Of a stretch of DNA of 64,000 nucleotides, positions 52,321 to 60,392 are shown in pieces. Numbering within the stretch: the first letter of the stretch is position 1; each line of letters starts with the position of its first letter. The notes under the pieces were generated by a model. That model did not search any database and was not told the DNA's origin. It saw nothing but the letters and a program-made list of their open reading frames with translations. Source of the DNA: Candidatus Nanopelagicales bacterium (GTDB taxonomy: Bacteria; Actinomycetota; Actinomycetes; S36-B12). The DNA lies in NCBI GenBank assembly GCA_018609125.1, contig JABAYF010000003.1, forward strand, positions 72,879 to 136,878, given 5' to 3'. The translations under genes were made by a program, and so were the position numbers.

Positions 52321-53478
52321 CTAACGACTCCTAGACCATTGCTGAGCCACCTGGGCGCTCATGACGCGTAGTGCGTTGTCGGAGTAATTGATCGCTGCTT
52401 CTCGGCCACCGGGTAGATCCACCAGCCCGTAGGCGGCTGCGACCCCCATGGCACCCAGTTCACGCTGACCCAACTCCACCGATCCAGCGATCGCCAGGAC
52501 GGGTACACCCACCGACACGGCAGCCTGGGCCACCCCAGACACGACTTTTCCGCGTGGTGTTTGCCAATCCAATCTCCCCTCGCCGGTGAGCACCAGATCA
52601 GCATCGGCCATGTGATCAGCAAAACCCACCAGTGCAGACACGGTGTCGAATCCGGGGGTCAGGGTGGCGCCCAGTGATGCCAATGCCCAACCGATACCGC
52701 CGGCGGCCCCGGCGTGGGGCAACCCGGTGAGGTCTGCCATATCCGTGTCCTGTTGAACAGTGGCGGTGAACCGGTCAATGACGGCCGCCAGACGATGAAT
52801 TTCAGCATTAGCTACATCACCGGGCCGGGGAAACTTTTGTCGAGCGAAGCCCTGCACCGCACCGGTAGGTCCCGATAGCGGCACATCCACATCCGCGGCA
52901 ATGAGCAGGTCAACCCCGCGCAGGCTCGCCCTCGCCGGACCCAGATCAATCCCCGAGACATTAGCCAGCGGTTGCGCCCCGTACATGAGCGAGGCTGCCC
53001 CCGGGTTGTTCACTGAGGCGCCCAAAGCGGCTAGCAATCCGGCACCGGCGTCTACCGTGCCGGTTCCACCCAGGCCAATCACGATCCGTTGAGCACCGGC
53101 GTCGACGGCGGCAAGGATGAGTTCGCCCAGGCCTGCACTTGTCAGGTTCCAGGGTGATCGATCTTCGGGGGGCACCAGATAGAGCCCGCAGACCTGGGCC
53201 GATTCCAGGTAAACCGTCATTGCGTGCTCATCATCATCTTCGATGGCCATCGTTGCCGGAACAGGCGTGCGCAACGGGCCGGTCACGGTCACCAGCTGGG
53301 TCTGCAGTCGGCGTGCCCGGGCAAGAACGTCCACAAATCCGGGACCACCATCGCTGAGTGGTAGTTGATGTATCGCGTCGTGCCCAGCGCCATCGCGCCA
53401 TCCGCTCGCCATCGCCTCTGCCGCTTCGACCGCAGAGAGCGTCCCACCGAAACTGTCCGGGCTGACCAGTACGCGCAC
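52321..53478 (-). CDS. Glycerate kinase (GarK type)
   Basis: Phosphorylates glycerate to 2- or 3-phosphoglycerate. The 385-residue protein begins VLVSPDSFGGTLSAVEAAEAMASGW, the class signature, then has LPLSDGGPGFVD, IGLGGTGTVDAGAG, and LTGEGRLDWQTPRGKVVSGVA with catalytic-type residues. It occupies the position of mycobacterial Rv2205c. TAGCGT lies 6 nt before the GTG start. Its start and that of nadA are divergent, with only 60 bases between. Confidence 0.9.
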   Translation of the reverse strand: MRVLVSPDSFGGTLSAVEAAEAMASGWRDGAGHDAIHQLPLSDGGPGFVDVLARARRLQTQLVTVTGPLRTPVPATMAIEDDDEHAMTVYLESAQVCGLYLVPPEDRSPWNLTSAGLGELILAAVDAGAQRIVIGLGGTGTVDAGAGLLAALGASVNNPGAASLMYGAQPLANVSGIDLGPARASLRGVDLLIAADVDVPLSGPTGAVQGFARQKFPRPGDVANAEIHRLAAVIDRFTATVQQDTDMADLTGLPHAGAAGGIGWALASLGATLTPGFDTVSALVGFADHMADADLVLTGEGRLDWQTPRGKVVSGVAQAAVSVGVPVLAIAGSVELGQRELGAMGVAAAYGLVDLPGGREAAINYSDNALRVMSAQVAQQWSRSR

Positions 53479-53484
53479 ACGCGG

Positions 53485-53490
53485 ACGCTA
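53485..53490 (-). promoter_or_regulatory. -10 hexamer of the glycerate kinase gene (leaderless)
   Basis: TAGCGT on the minus strand, 6 nt before the GTG. The nadA transcript on the other strand must start close by, so the two promoters probably overlap. Confidence 0.55.
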
Positions 53491-53538
53491 TCGGTCCCGG
53501 AAGAGGCGAAGATGCACCGGCAGTGGGACACTGTCGGC

Positions 53539-54732
53539 ATGGCGCAGTCATTCGTTGAGCCAGAAAAAACTCCCCTGGCCCTCCTTCTCCTCGGCAAAGG
53601 TGCCGATCCCGACAGTGAGCGCGGCGTTGAGTGTCCCGGCGACTTACCGGTGGCCAGCGATCCTGACCTCGTGTCGCGCGCGGCCATAGCCAAGGCCGCA
53701 CTTGGGGAACGAGTATTTGTTCTCGGCCATCACTACCAACGCGATGAGGTCATCGCCTTTGCTGATGTGACCGGCGATTCGTTTAAGTTGGCGCAGCAGG
53801 CTGCTGATCGTGGCCAAGCAGAGTTCATCATTTTTTGTGGCGTGCATTTCATGGCCGAAAGTGCCGACATCTTGACCGATGCTCGCCAGCAGGTGATCTT
53901 GCCCGACCTAGCCGCGGGCTGTTCCATGGCAGATATGGCCGCTGCCTACCAGGTTGATGCTGCCTGGCAGACCCTGACCCGGTGGGACCTTGCCGACTCG
54001 ACTATTCCGATTACCTACATGAATTCTTCCGCCGACATTAAGGCGTTCACGGGGCAAAATCACGGTTCCATTTGCACGTCGAGTAACGCTCGTCGATCCC
54101 TGGAGTGGGCATTTGAGAGCGGTGAGCGCGTCCTATTCCTCCCTGATGAGCATCTTGGCCGCAACACTGCGGTGCGCGATCTAGGCCTTTCCCTCAACGA
54201 TTGTGTGGTCTTTGATCCGCATAGGCCCGATGGGGGCCTGACTCGCGAGGTCGCTCAAGCAGCCCGCATGCTGCTGTGGAAGGGCCACTGCTCTGTGCAC
54301 GGGCGCTTCACCCCGGAATCTGTCGACGATGTGCGTCAGCGGGTTCCAGGAATTACCGTGATCGTGCACCCCGAATGCCGATACGACGTGGTCGAGCGAG
54401 CCGATCTGGTCGGGTCGACGGAGTTCATCATTTCCACCATTAACGCTGCTCCACCCGGATCAGCTTTCGCCGTGGGAACCGAGCTCAACCTGGTTCGCCG
54501 TCTGGCTGCAGGAAACCCCGACAAAACGGTGGTGTTCGTCGACAAAACGGTATGTTTCTGCGCCACCATGAACCGCATTGATTTACCGCACCTGGTCTGG
54601 GCGATGGAGAGCCTGGTGGACGGCCGGGTTGTCAACCAGATCAGTGTCGATCCAGACACTGCCCGTTGGGCGAAGGTTGCCCTGGACCGCATGCTGGCCC
54701 TACCCGGCGCCGGGGCAGCGACGCCGTCCTAG
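53539..54732 (+). CDS. nadA: Quinolinate synthase A
   Basis: 4Fe-4S enzyme that condenses iminoaspartate and dihydroxyacetone phosphate to quinolinate for NAD. The 397-residue protein has VLGHHYQRDEVI, the cluster Cys in FCGVHFMAES, SMADMA, CTSSNA, HPECRYDVV and the third Cys region KTVCFCATMN. The start at 53539 matches family N-termini; an ATG at 53512 with AGAGG upstream is an alternative. No nadB or nadC is in the window. It is followed by the convergent psp operon after 3 bases. Confidence 0.93.
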   Translation: MAQSFVEPEKTPLALLLLGKGADPDSERGVECPGDLPVASDPDLVSRAAIAKAALGERVFVLGHHYQRDEVIAFADVTGDSFKLAQQAADRGQAEFIIFCGVHFMAESADILTDARQQVILPDLAAGCSMADMAAAYQVDAAWQTLTRWDLADSTIPITYMNSSADIKAFTGQNHGSICTSSNARRSLEWAFESGERVLFLPDEHLGRNTAVRDLGLSLNDCVVFDPHRPDGGLTREVAQAARMLLWKGHCSVHGRFTPESVDDVRQRVPGITVIVHPECRYDVVERADLVGSTEFIISTINAAPPGSAFAVGTELNLVRRLAAGNPDKTVVFVDKTVCFCATMNRIDLPHLVWAMESLVDGRVVNQISVDPDTARWAKVALDRMLALPGAGAATPS

Positions 54733-54735
54733 GGC

Positions 54736-55335
54736 TTAGTTTGAAGTTCCTGGCGCTCCCCATACGGCAAACCAGCGGCTAAGATCTGATTCCCAGGGAA
54801 GTTCGCCGGCGAGTTGGTCGCGGACCTTTAGTTCCGCCACGTTGTCGCGTTGCTCGGAACCGTCGCGAGCTGGTGCGAACGGGTAAAAAGTGCCCCGCTT
54901 GTACAGAAAGATCAGCGCCACCATCTGCTCGGTTGGATCGCTGAAAGGAATGAGTGAACACAGCAACTGCGATCCGAAGCCGTGGTCGGCCAGTGTCACA
55001 TTAACCGCGTGCAAGTCGGTGACAATAGACGACACATCCGCCTCCGATGATTCTGCTGCGGCATCGGTGGTCACCACCAACCAGGTGAATCCGAATTCAT
55101 CGTTCACCAGCGACACCGGCGGTCCGCCATCTGCATCAAGCAGATCACGAATTTCTTGTTCCACATCGGCCATGGCGCGACCCTCAACCGATCGAAAAGC
55201 AACCGCACCCGAACCGGTGGGGAGCAGGTCCATGCTCACCTGGAGCGTGATGGCAGCGGCAGGAATTGCGAAGAGCGCATCGAGGTTGGGTCGGACCGGC
55301 TTTTTCCGACCCAGCACCGTGTCCAGAAAACCCAT
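54736..55335 (-). CDS. pspAB: PspA-associated protein PspAB
   Basis: Partner of the phage-shock protein system in actinobacteria, 199 residues. It opens MGFLDTVLGRKKPVRPNLDA, the family signature, followed by FAIPAAAITLQ and GAVAFRSVEG; a C-terminal WFAVWGAPG closes it. It has no membrane helix and probably acts in the cytoplasm. Its ATG lies two bases after the htpX stop, so pspA-htpX-pspAB forms one operon. Its biochemical role is not established. Confidence 0.9.
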   Translation of the reverse strand: MGFLDTVLGRKKPVRPNLDALFAIPAAAITLQVSMDLLPTGSGAVAFRSVEGRAMADVEQEIRDLLDADGGPPVSLVNDEFGFTWLVVTTDAAAESSEADVSSIVTDLHAVNVTLADHGFGSQLLCSLIPFSDPTEQMVALIFLYKRGTFYPFAPARDGSEQRDNVAELKVRDQLAGELPWESDLSRWFAVWGAPGTSN

Positions 55336-55336
55336 G

Positions 55337-56245
55337 TCAGCGACCACCCAAATCGGTGGAAATCTTGGCCAGTTGAGCGAGACGTTTCTCCAGCGACGGA
55401 TGCGTGGACATCAGAGACTCTAAGCCAAATCCGTTGCTGCGCTTCGAAAACGCAGGGGCGAAGGCGAAAGCGCTCACCGACTCCATCCGTCGCAGGTCAG
55501 CATTTGGAATGCTCGCCATTTCACCACTAATTTTTTGCAGTGCACTGGCCAGCGCTGATGGTTTACCGGTCATGTACGCGGCACCGCGGTCGGCCCCCAT
55601 CTCGCGGTAGCGTGACAGCGCTCGGATGAGCAACCACGAAATCGCGTACACCAGGATGCTCACCGCCATAACAGCAAAGAAGATCAGCGCGGTGTTGTTA
55701 TCTCGGCGATCGCGCATCATTGAACCCCACATCGCACTACGCACCATGAGCCCCGCCAGGATGGCCGTGAAGGAGGCGATCGTCATCACGAGCACGTCGC
55801 GATGAGCCACGTGCGATAACTCATGCGCAAGAACGCCTTCGAGTTCTTCCTGATCAAGTCGACGTAGGAGTCCGGTGGTGACCACGACAACCGACCTCTT
55901 GGTCGTGCGGCCGGTAGCGAAAGCGTTGGGGACGTCAGAATCAGCGATCGCGATTCGTGGCTTTTCCATGTCGGCCAAAGCGCAGAGCCGATCCACCATT
56001 GCGTGCAGTTGGGGAGCCTGCTCCAAAGTCACCTCATGAGCACGCATGCTCGACAGCGCAAGACTGTCAGAGAACCACCACTGGGCGAAAAACAATCCAC
56101 CTATCAGTCCGAGCACGAGGAATCCATTGAATCCGAGGGCTAGTAGCAGCCCACCGAGAATCACGTACATCAAGCCCAGGCCGAATAACGTACCAACCAT
56201 TCGGGCAGTGAGGCCTCGATCCGTGCCAAACCGGGTACGCGCCAT
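55337..56245 (-). CDS. htpX: Zinc metalloprotease HtpX
   Basis: Membrane quality-control protease of M48 type. The 302-residue protein has two N-terminal helices, the zinc motif HELSH near residue 143 (LAHELSHVAHRD), a third ligand in REMGADRGAAYMTGKP, and two further helices. SLMSTHPSLEKRLAQL is the conserved C-terminal motif. It is the middle gene of the psp operon, degrading damaged membrane proteins under envelope stress, as inferred from the family. Confidence 0.94.
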   Translation of the reverse strand: MARTRFGTDRGLTARMVGTLFGLGLMYVILGGLLLALGFNGFLVLGLIGGLFFAQWWFSDSLALSSMRAHEVTLEQAPQLHAMVDRLCALADMEKPRIAIADSDVPNAFATGRTTKRSVVVVTTGLLRRLDQEELEGVLAHELSHVAHRDVLVMTIASFTAILAGLMVRSAMWGSMMRDRRDNNTALIFFAVMAVSILVYAISWLLIRALSRYREMGADRGAAYMTGKPSALASALQKISGEMASIPNADLRRMESVSAFAFAPAFSKRSNGFGLESLMSTHPSLEKRLAQLAKISTDLGGR

Positions 56246-56265
56246 CAGTATTAACTCAACCTCCG

Positions 56266-57000
56266 CTAGTTATCCGACTCGATAGCGGGCCGCTTGGGCG
56301 CTTCGGTGATTTCCGCGCGTAAAGCAGCAAGCTCTTCATCGACTTGCGAAGCGCTAGCCATGCGCTCCAACTCCACGGTCAGGTTGTCCTTGCCGGCGCC
56401 GGACATGTCATCTAAAGCGCCCGATGCAACGAGCTCATCAATCGCACCAGCGCGAGCCTGCATCTGTGCAGTTTTGTCCTCTGCCCGCTGAACAGCTAGC
56501 CCAACATCGCCGAGTTCGTCAGAAATCCCCGTCACCGCCTCGGTGATCTTTGTTTGCGCCTCAGCGGCAGAGTAGGTCGCCTTAATGGTTTCCTTCCGCG
56601 TTCGGAAGGCATCTACCCGGGCTTGGAGTTGCTGGGAGGCCAGGATCAGCTTTTCTTCTTGCTCTTGCAGTTGCGCCAACTGGACCTGAAGGTCACCCAC
56701 CTGCTGTTGCAGACCGCTGCGGCGCGTAAGCGCCTCGCGAGCGAGATCCTCTCGGCCACCACCCAGTGCCGCTTTGGCCTGCTCCTGCAACTTCGCCGCC
56801 TGGCGGTCAAGATTGGTCATCTGTAATTCAATGCGCTTGCGGCTCGTAGCCACGTCTGCAACACCGCGGCGTACCTTCTGGAGCAGTTCCAACTGCTTCT
56901 CATAGGAGTAGTCCAGCGTCTCGCGAGGGTCCTCCGCCTTATCTAATGCCCTACTCGCTTTTGCCTTAAAGATCATGCTGAAGCGCTGCCATAAACCCAT
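56266..57000 (-). CDS. pspA: Phage-shock protein A (PspA/IM30)
   Basis: Coiled-coil membrane-associated ESCRT-III-like protein that stabilises stressed membranes. The 244-residue protein starts MGLWQRFSMIFKAKASRALDKAEDP, the amphipathic membrane-binding helix, followed by long helical coiled-coil stretches to about residue 200. AGGA, part of a GGGAGGACC stretch, lies 5 nt before the ATG at 57000. It leads the pspA-htpX-pspAB operon. A divergent DUF3043 gene starts 104 bases away. Confidence 0.95.
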   Translation of the reverse strand: MGLWQRFSMIFKAKASRALDKAEDPRETLDYSYEKQLELLQKVRRGVADVATSRKRIELQMTNLDRQAAKLQEQAKAALGGGREDLAREALTRRSGLQQQVGDLQVQLAQLQEQEEKLILASQQLQARVDAFRTRKETIKATYSAAEAQTKITEAVTGISDELGDVGLAVQRAEDKTAQMQARAGAIDELVASGALDDMSGAGKDNLTVELERMASASQVDEELAALRAEITEAPKRPAIESDN

Positions 57001-57104
57001 GGTGGTCCTCCCGGTGCATTGGATACTCATTACAGACTAGGTGCTAGACGTGTGTATGCGCTCCCCGGCGGTACAGATTTAGGTCGCGATACCCTGAAAA
57101 CATC

Positions 57105-57725
57105 ATGTTTAACCGACGCAGACGCTCAGACGCCGCCACCGCTGAGTCAACGAATGATTCCGCATCCGATCTTCCTGCGGGCAAAGGTCGACCCACGCCC
57201 ACGCGCAAAGAGGCCGAACTCATGCGCAAGCAGGCCCTGCGGGAGCAGGGTGACCCTCGATCAGCCCGCAAAGCATCTCGCCAGCGCGAACGATCAGCCC
57301 GAGCAGCCAACCGGTCAGCCATGATGTCCGGCGATGCGCGAGCACTGCCCGCCCGCGATCAGGGCCCCGTACGGGCCTATATCCGCGACTTCGTCGACTC
57401 GCGCTTCACCATCGCTGAGTACTTCATCTTCATTGCCCTTGCAGTGCTGATCTTGGGGTTTGTCCCCAACCAGGCCGTCCAATCAGTGATCTCTTTGGGC
57501 TGGTTCCTCCTGATTGGCATCATCCTGGTCGATTCCGCGCTCATCATGTGGCGATTGAAGCGTGAACTTAAGTCACGGTTCCCGGAGAAAACTGATCGCC
57601 GCGGGGCCACGTTCTACGCCATCATGCGCACACTGCAATTGCGTCGCCTCCGGTTGCCACCACCGAAAGTACGTCGTGGCGGCGCACCGGTGCAGCCTAA
57701 ATCATCAAAAAGGAAAGGCCGATAA
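57105..57725 (+). CDS. DUF3043 membrane protein
   Basis: A 206-residue protein of a family limited to actinobacteria. The first 75 residues are basic and polar (GKGRPTPTRKEAE, then KQALREQGDPRSARKASRQRERSA). Two helices follow (about residues 105-125 and 130-152). A conserved RDFVDSRFTIAEYF segment precedes the first helix. A basic tail ends the chain. TACCCT lies 9 nt before the ATG, suggesting a nearly leaderless transcript. It diverges from pspA and is followed 3 bases later by an aldo/keto reductase. No function is known. Confidence 0.85.
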   Translation: MFNRRRRSDAATAESTNDSASDLPAGKGRPTPTRKEAELMRKQALREQGDPRSARKASRQRERSARAANRSAMMSGDARALPARDQGPVRAYIRDFVDSRFTIAEYFIFIALAVLILGFVPNQAVQSVISLGWFLLIGIILVDSALIMWRLKRELKSRFPEKTDRRGATFYAIMRTLQLRRLRLPPPKVRRGGAPVQPKSSKRKGR

Positions 57726-57728
57726 CCC

Positions 57729-58727
57729 ATGGAGCATCGTCGGTTGGGCAGCAGTGGGCTTAAAATTAGCGAAATCATTCTGGGGAACTGGATCACCCAC
57801 GGATCTCAGATTGATGACGACACGGCAATCTCGTGCGTACACGCCGCACTGGATGCGGGGATCACCACGTTCGACACTGCTGATGTCTACGCCGCAACCG
57901 CCGCTGAGTCGGTGCTGGGCAAAGCACTGCGCAACCAGCGCCGCGAGGGCGTCGAAATCGCAACGAAGGTGTATTGGCCAACCGGGCCCGGGCCCAACGA
58001 TCGTGGCCTGTCGCGAAAGCACATTCGAGAATCCATTCATGGTTCCCTGCGCAGGTTAAACACCGACTATGTCGACCTCTACCAAGCCCACCGGTTCGAC
58101 CACGAAACTCCGCTGGAGGAAACCTTGCATGCCCTCCACGATCTCGTGGTCGAGGGCAAGGTCAACTACCTCGGCTTCTCGGAATGGCGAGCCGAGGAAA
58201 TCACCGCCGCCCTCGAGATCATCCAGCGCGACCACCTCACCTCTTTCGTGTCCAGCCAACCTCAGTACTCCATGCTGTGGCGCGTGATTGAAGCAGAGGT
58301 GCTGCCACTGTGCCAGGCCAACGGCATCGGGCAAATCGTGTGGTCACCTATCGCCCAGGGTGTGCTCACGGGCAAATACCTACCCGGCCAACCGGTCCCA
58401 GCCGGATCACGAGCCAGCGGCGGGGAGGGCGCTGGGTTCATCAGTCGATTCATGACCGACGAAGTACTCAATGCCGTCCAGCAACTGAAACCAATTGCAG
58501 CGCAGGCCAACATCACACTCGCACAACTGGCGATAGCGTGGACACTCAACCGGCCCGGCATCAGCGCCGCCATCATCGGCGCATCGCGCCCAGAACAGGT
58601 GTCCGAAAACGTCGTTGCTGCAGGCGTGACGCTGGCGCCTGAAATCATTGACGCTATCGACGCCGCACTGGGCAGCATCGTGGTCACCGACTCGGCTCTC
58701 ACCTCCTCGCCCAATCCGCGTCCGTGA
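57729..58727 (+). CDS. Aldo/keto reductase
   Basis: NADPH-dependent TIM-barrel oxidoreductase of 332 residues, nearest the Shaker beta-subunit group. Catalytic residues are visible: Asp in FDTADVYAAT, Tyr in that same segment, Lys in EIATKVYWPTG, and His in YQAHRFDHETP. AAIIGASRPEQVSENV forms the cofactor 2'-phosphate site near the C-terminus. It lies 3 bases after DUF3043, so they share a transcript. Substrate unknown. Confidence 0.9.
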   Translation: MEHRRLGSSGLKISEIILGNWITHGSQIDDDTAISCVHAALDAGITTFDTADVYAATAAESVLGKALRNQRREGVEIATKVYWPTGPGPNDRGLSRKHIRESIHGSLRRLNTDYVDLYQAHRFDHETPLEETLHALHDLVVEGKVNYLGFSEWRAEEITAALEIIQRDHLTSFVSSQPQYSMLWRVIEAEVLPLCQANGIGQIVWSPIAQGVLTGKYLPGQPVPAGSRASGGEGAGFISRFMTDEVLNAVQQLKPIAAQANITLAQLAIAWTLNRPGISAAIIGASRPEQVSENVVAAGVTLAPEIIDAIDAALGSIVVTDSALTSSPNPRP

Positions 58728-58737
58728 TCTGACCCAA

Positions 58738-58965
58738 CTAGGCCGGCGGGTGCAGGCTCATTGGGCCGTAAACCATCTCGTCGCGATTCATCAACGAGAC
58801 AGCGTCTATCCCGGCGTCCAGTAGCTCTCGCCACACGTCCCCCAGCCAGGACTCAGCATCGACCTGGCTACCGAAACCGGTGTCCACGGCCGGAGCAGGG
58901 GGTGTCATGATCGGCGCTCCATCGCTACCGAGGTATTGCCAGGTCCAGTTCTCATCTACGGCCAT
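58738..58965 (-). CDS. Small conserved actinobacterial protein
   Basis: A 75-residue protein with no known function. It begins MAVDENWTWQYLGSDGAP, continues FGSQVDAESWLGDVWRELLDAGIDAVSL, and ends MVYGPMSLHPPA. Short proteins with this shape recur in actinobacteria. The conserved W and the terminal YGPMSL make it believable as a gene. Longer in-frame extensions run into the cobalamin riboswitch and are rejected. It converges on the aldo/keto reductase gene. Confidence 0.75.
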   Translation of the reverse strand: MAVDENWTWQYLGSDGAPIMTPPAPAVDTGFGSQVDAESWLGDVWRELLDAGIDAVSLMNRDEMVYGPMSLHPPA

Positions 58966-59029
58966 GGGGCTAGCCTGCCATGAGGTACGGTGGACTCGCA
59001 CGTGATGAACTGATAGCCCATAAAAACTA

Positions 59030-59175
59030 AATAGCTCATCAACATTCGATGTCCAGGGGAAGCTGGTGAAAACCCAGCACTGACCCGCAACCGTGAGCGA
59101 CCGACACCGGGCCTTCATCGAGAGGCTGGCCTGGTTTGCGTCGACAAGTCGGAGCACCTGGCGAATGCGAGCGAC
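59030..59175 (+). ncRNA. Cobalamin riboswitch
   Basis: The conserved core reads GGTGAAAACCCAGCACTGAC followed by CCGCAACCGTGAGCG (59064-59098), an unmistakable AdoCbl riboswitch signature. The 3' B12-box-like segment CGGAGCACCTGGCGAATG is near 59150-59167. A T-run at 59175-59181 follows with only a weak stem, so control could be by termination or by hiding the downstream ribosome site. It precedes the secreted protein-SCO2322-EcfT-EcfA operon, so B12 should repress it. Exact ends are approximate. Confidence 0.93.
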
Positions 59176-59283
59176 TTTTTTCCGTCGAGGTCTACGGACG
59201 AAGTTCAGGGTGCAGCGGAGTGGTTTTGGCTTCGTATCACGCCGGCGTCGTTGCGTAGGTCGCTCATGCGAAGGGACCACCCG

Positions 59284-60384
59284 ATGCGTCATGTCACTTC
59301 TTCTCCCCGCCACTGCATTGGCGCCAGTTTTGCTTCCGGCGCAGTAGCACTTGCCGCGGTGTTCACCGGTGGCTCCCCCGCCGTAGCCGCGCCAATGGCC
59401 GCAACCGCAACCAACGATGCGGGCCTCTTTGGCTCTCAAGACCCGAGTTTCGACGGGGTCTTTCGCCAGTCCATGGCCATCCTCGGACTTATCGCCACCG
59501 AGGCATCTGTGCCCACCTCAGCCGTGGATTGGCTTCTTGATCAGCAGTGTCCGGATGGATCGTTCGTGAGTTATCGGGCTGAACCTTCCCAACCGTGCCC
59601 GGCTGCAGACCCAAGCACGTTTACCGGCCCCGATACCAACTCCACCGCGGTCGCAGCACTGGCGCTGGCGGCAAGTAATAACACCAGCGCGTCCAGAACA
59701 GCGATCCGATGGCTGGCCGATACCCAAAATGAAGACGGAGGCTGGCCCTATTTGGCCGGTACCGCATCGGATTCGTCGTCAACCGGACTGGCCCTGGCCG
59801 CTATGCGGGGTGCTGATATTCCTCGGGCGCGCGCCACCAAACAGGCTGCCTTCGCCTTTCTCCATACCCTGGTAGCAACCTGTACTGCACCCATAAGTGA
59901 TCGGTTCGGTTTGTCGTATCAGGCCGGTGCCAATGTTGATGCCTTTTCCTCTACCCAGGGACTTCTCGGACTCAGTGGCACTCTGCCAGCGCGCACCAAG
60001 GAACAAAGACGCGGTGGTCCGATGGCCAAGTGCGCCCCAGACGGTGAGGTCCTCAATGATCGAATCGCCGTCGCCCGATGGTCAATGCACCAAATCAACG
60101 CCAACAACGGGGGAATCCCATCTAGTTTTTCGCCGGGTGAAACTGACTGGAACTCAACAGCGATCGCCGTTCTTGGCCTGGTGAACAACGGTTTCGGAGG
60201 TAACGCCACCGATCTCGCCGTTGGCGCCTTGCAAGCCAATGTGACGGAGTACATCAGCGGCGATGGGGACCGCGCTGCCGCACTTGGCACTACCTTGCTG
60301 GTCACTGCCGCAACAGGTGAGAATCCGCGAAGTTTTGGTGGCGTCAACCTTGTCAAGCGCCTCAAAGACACGTTGCAGCGTTAG
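59284..60384 (+). CDS. Secreted transcobalamin-like alpha/alpha-toroid protein
   Basis: A 366-residue exported protein. A signal peptide (about residues 1-36, ending AVAAP) is followed by prenyltransferase/squalene-cyclase-type repeats: DQQCPDGSF, NEDGGWPYLAG, and NANNGGIPSSF loops, each before a TDxxSTAxAxLAL-like helix (for example PDTNSTAVAALALAA). This alternating helix pattern is that of the alpha6-alpha6 barrel of vertebrate intrinsic factor and transcobalamin. Lacking the catalytic aspartates of cyclases and being under a B12 riboswitch, it most likely binds cobalamin outside the cell. GAAGGG lies upstream of the ATG at 59284. Binding is inferred. Confidence 0.8.
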   Translation: MRHVTSSPRHCIGASFASGAVALAAVFTGGSPAVAAPMAATATNDAGLFGSQDPSFDGVFRQSMAILGLIATEASVPTSAVDWLLDQQCPDGSFVSYRAEPSQPCPAADPSTFTGPDTNSTAVAALALAASNNTSASRTAIRWLADTQNEDGGWPYLAGTASDSSSTGLALAAMRGADIPRARATKQAAFAFLHTLVATCTAPISDRFGLSYQAGANVDAFSSTQGLLGLSGTLPARTKEQRRGGPMAKCAPDGEVLNDRIAVARWSMHQINANNGGIPSSFSPGETDWNSTAIAVLGLVNNGFGGNATDLAVGALQANVTEYISGDGDRAAALGTTLLVTAATGENPRSFGGVNLVKRLKDTLQR

Positions 60385-60392
60385 TCCGTGAC

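Noticed and set aside
59168-59190. Intrinsic terminator at the T-run after the B12 box
   Set aside because: The stem that could precede the T-run is only about 4 bp and not GC-strong, so I leave the mode of control open.
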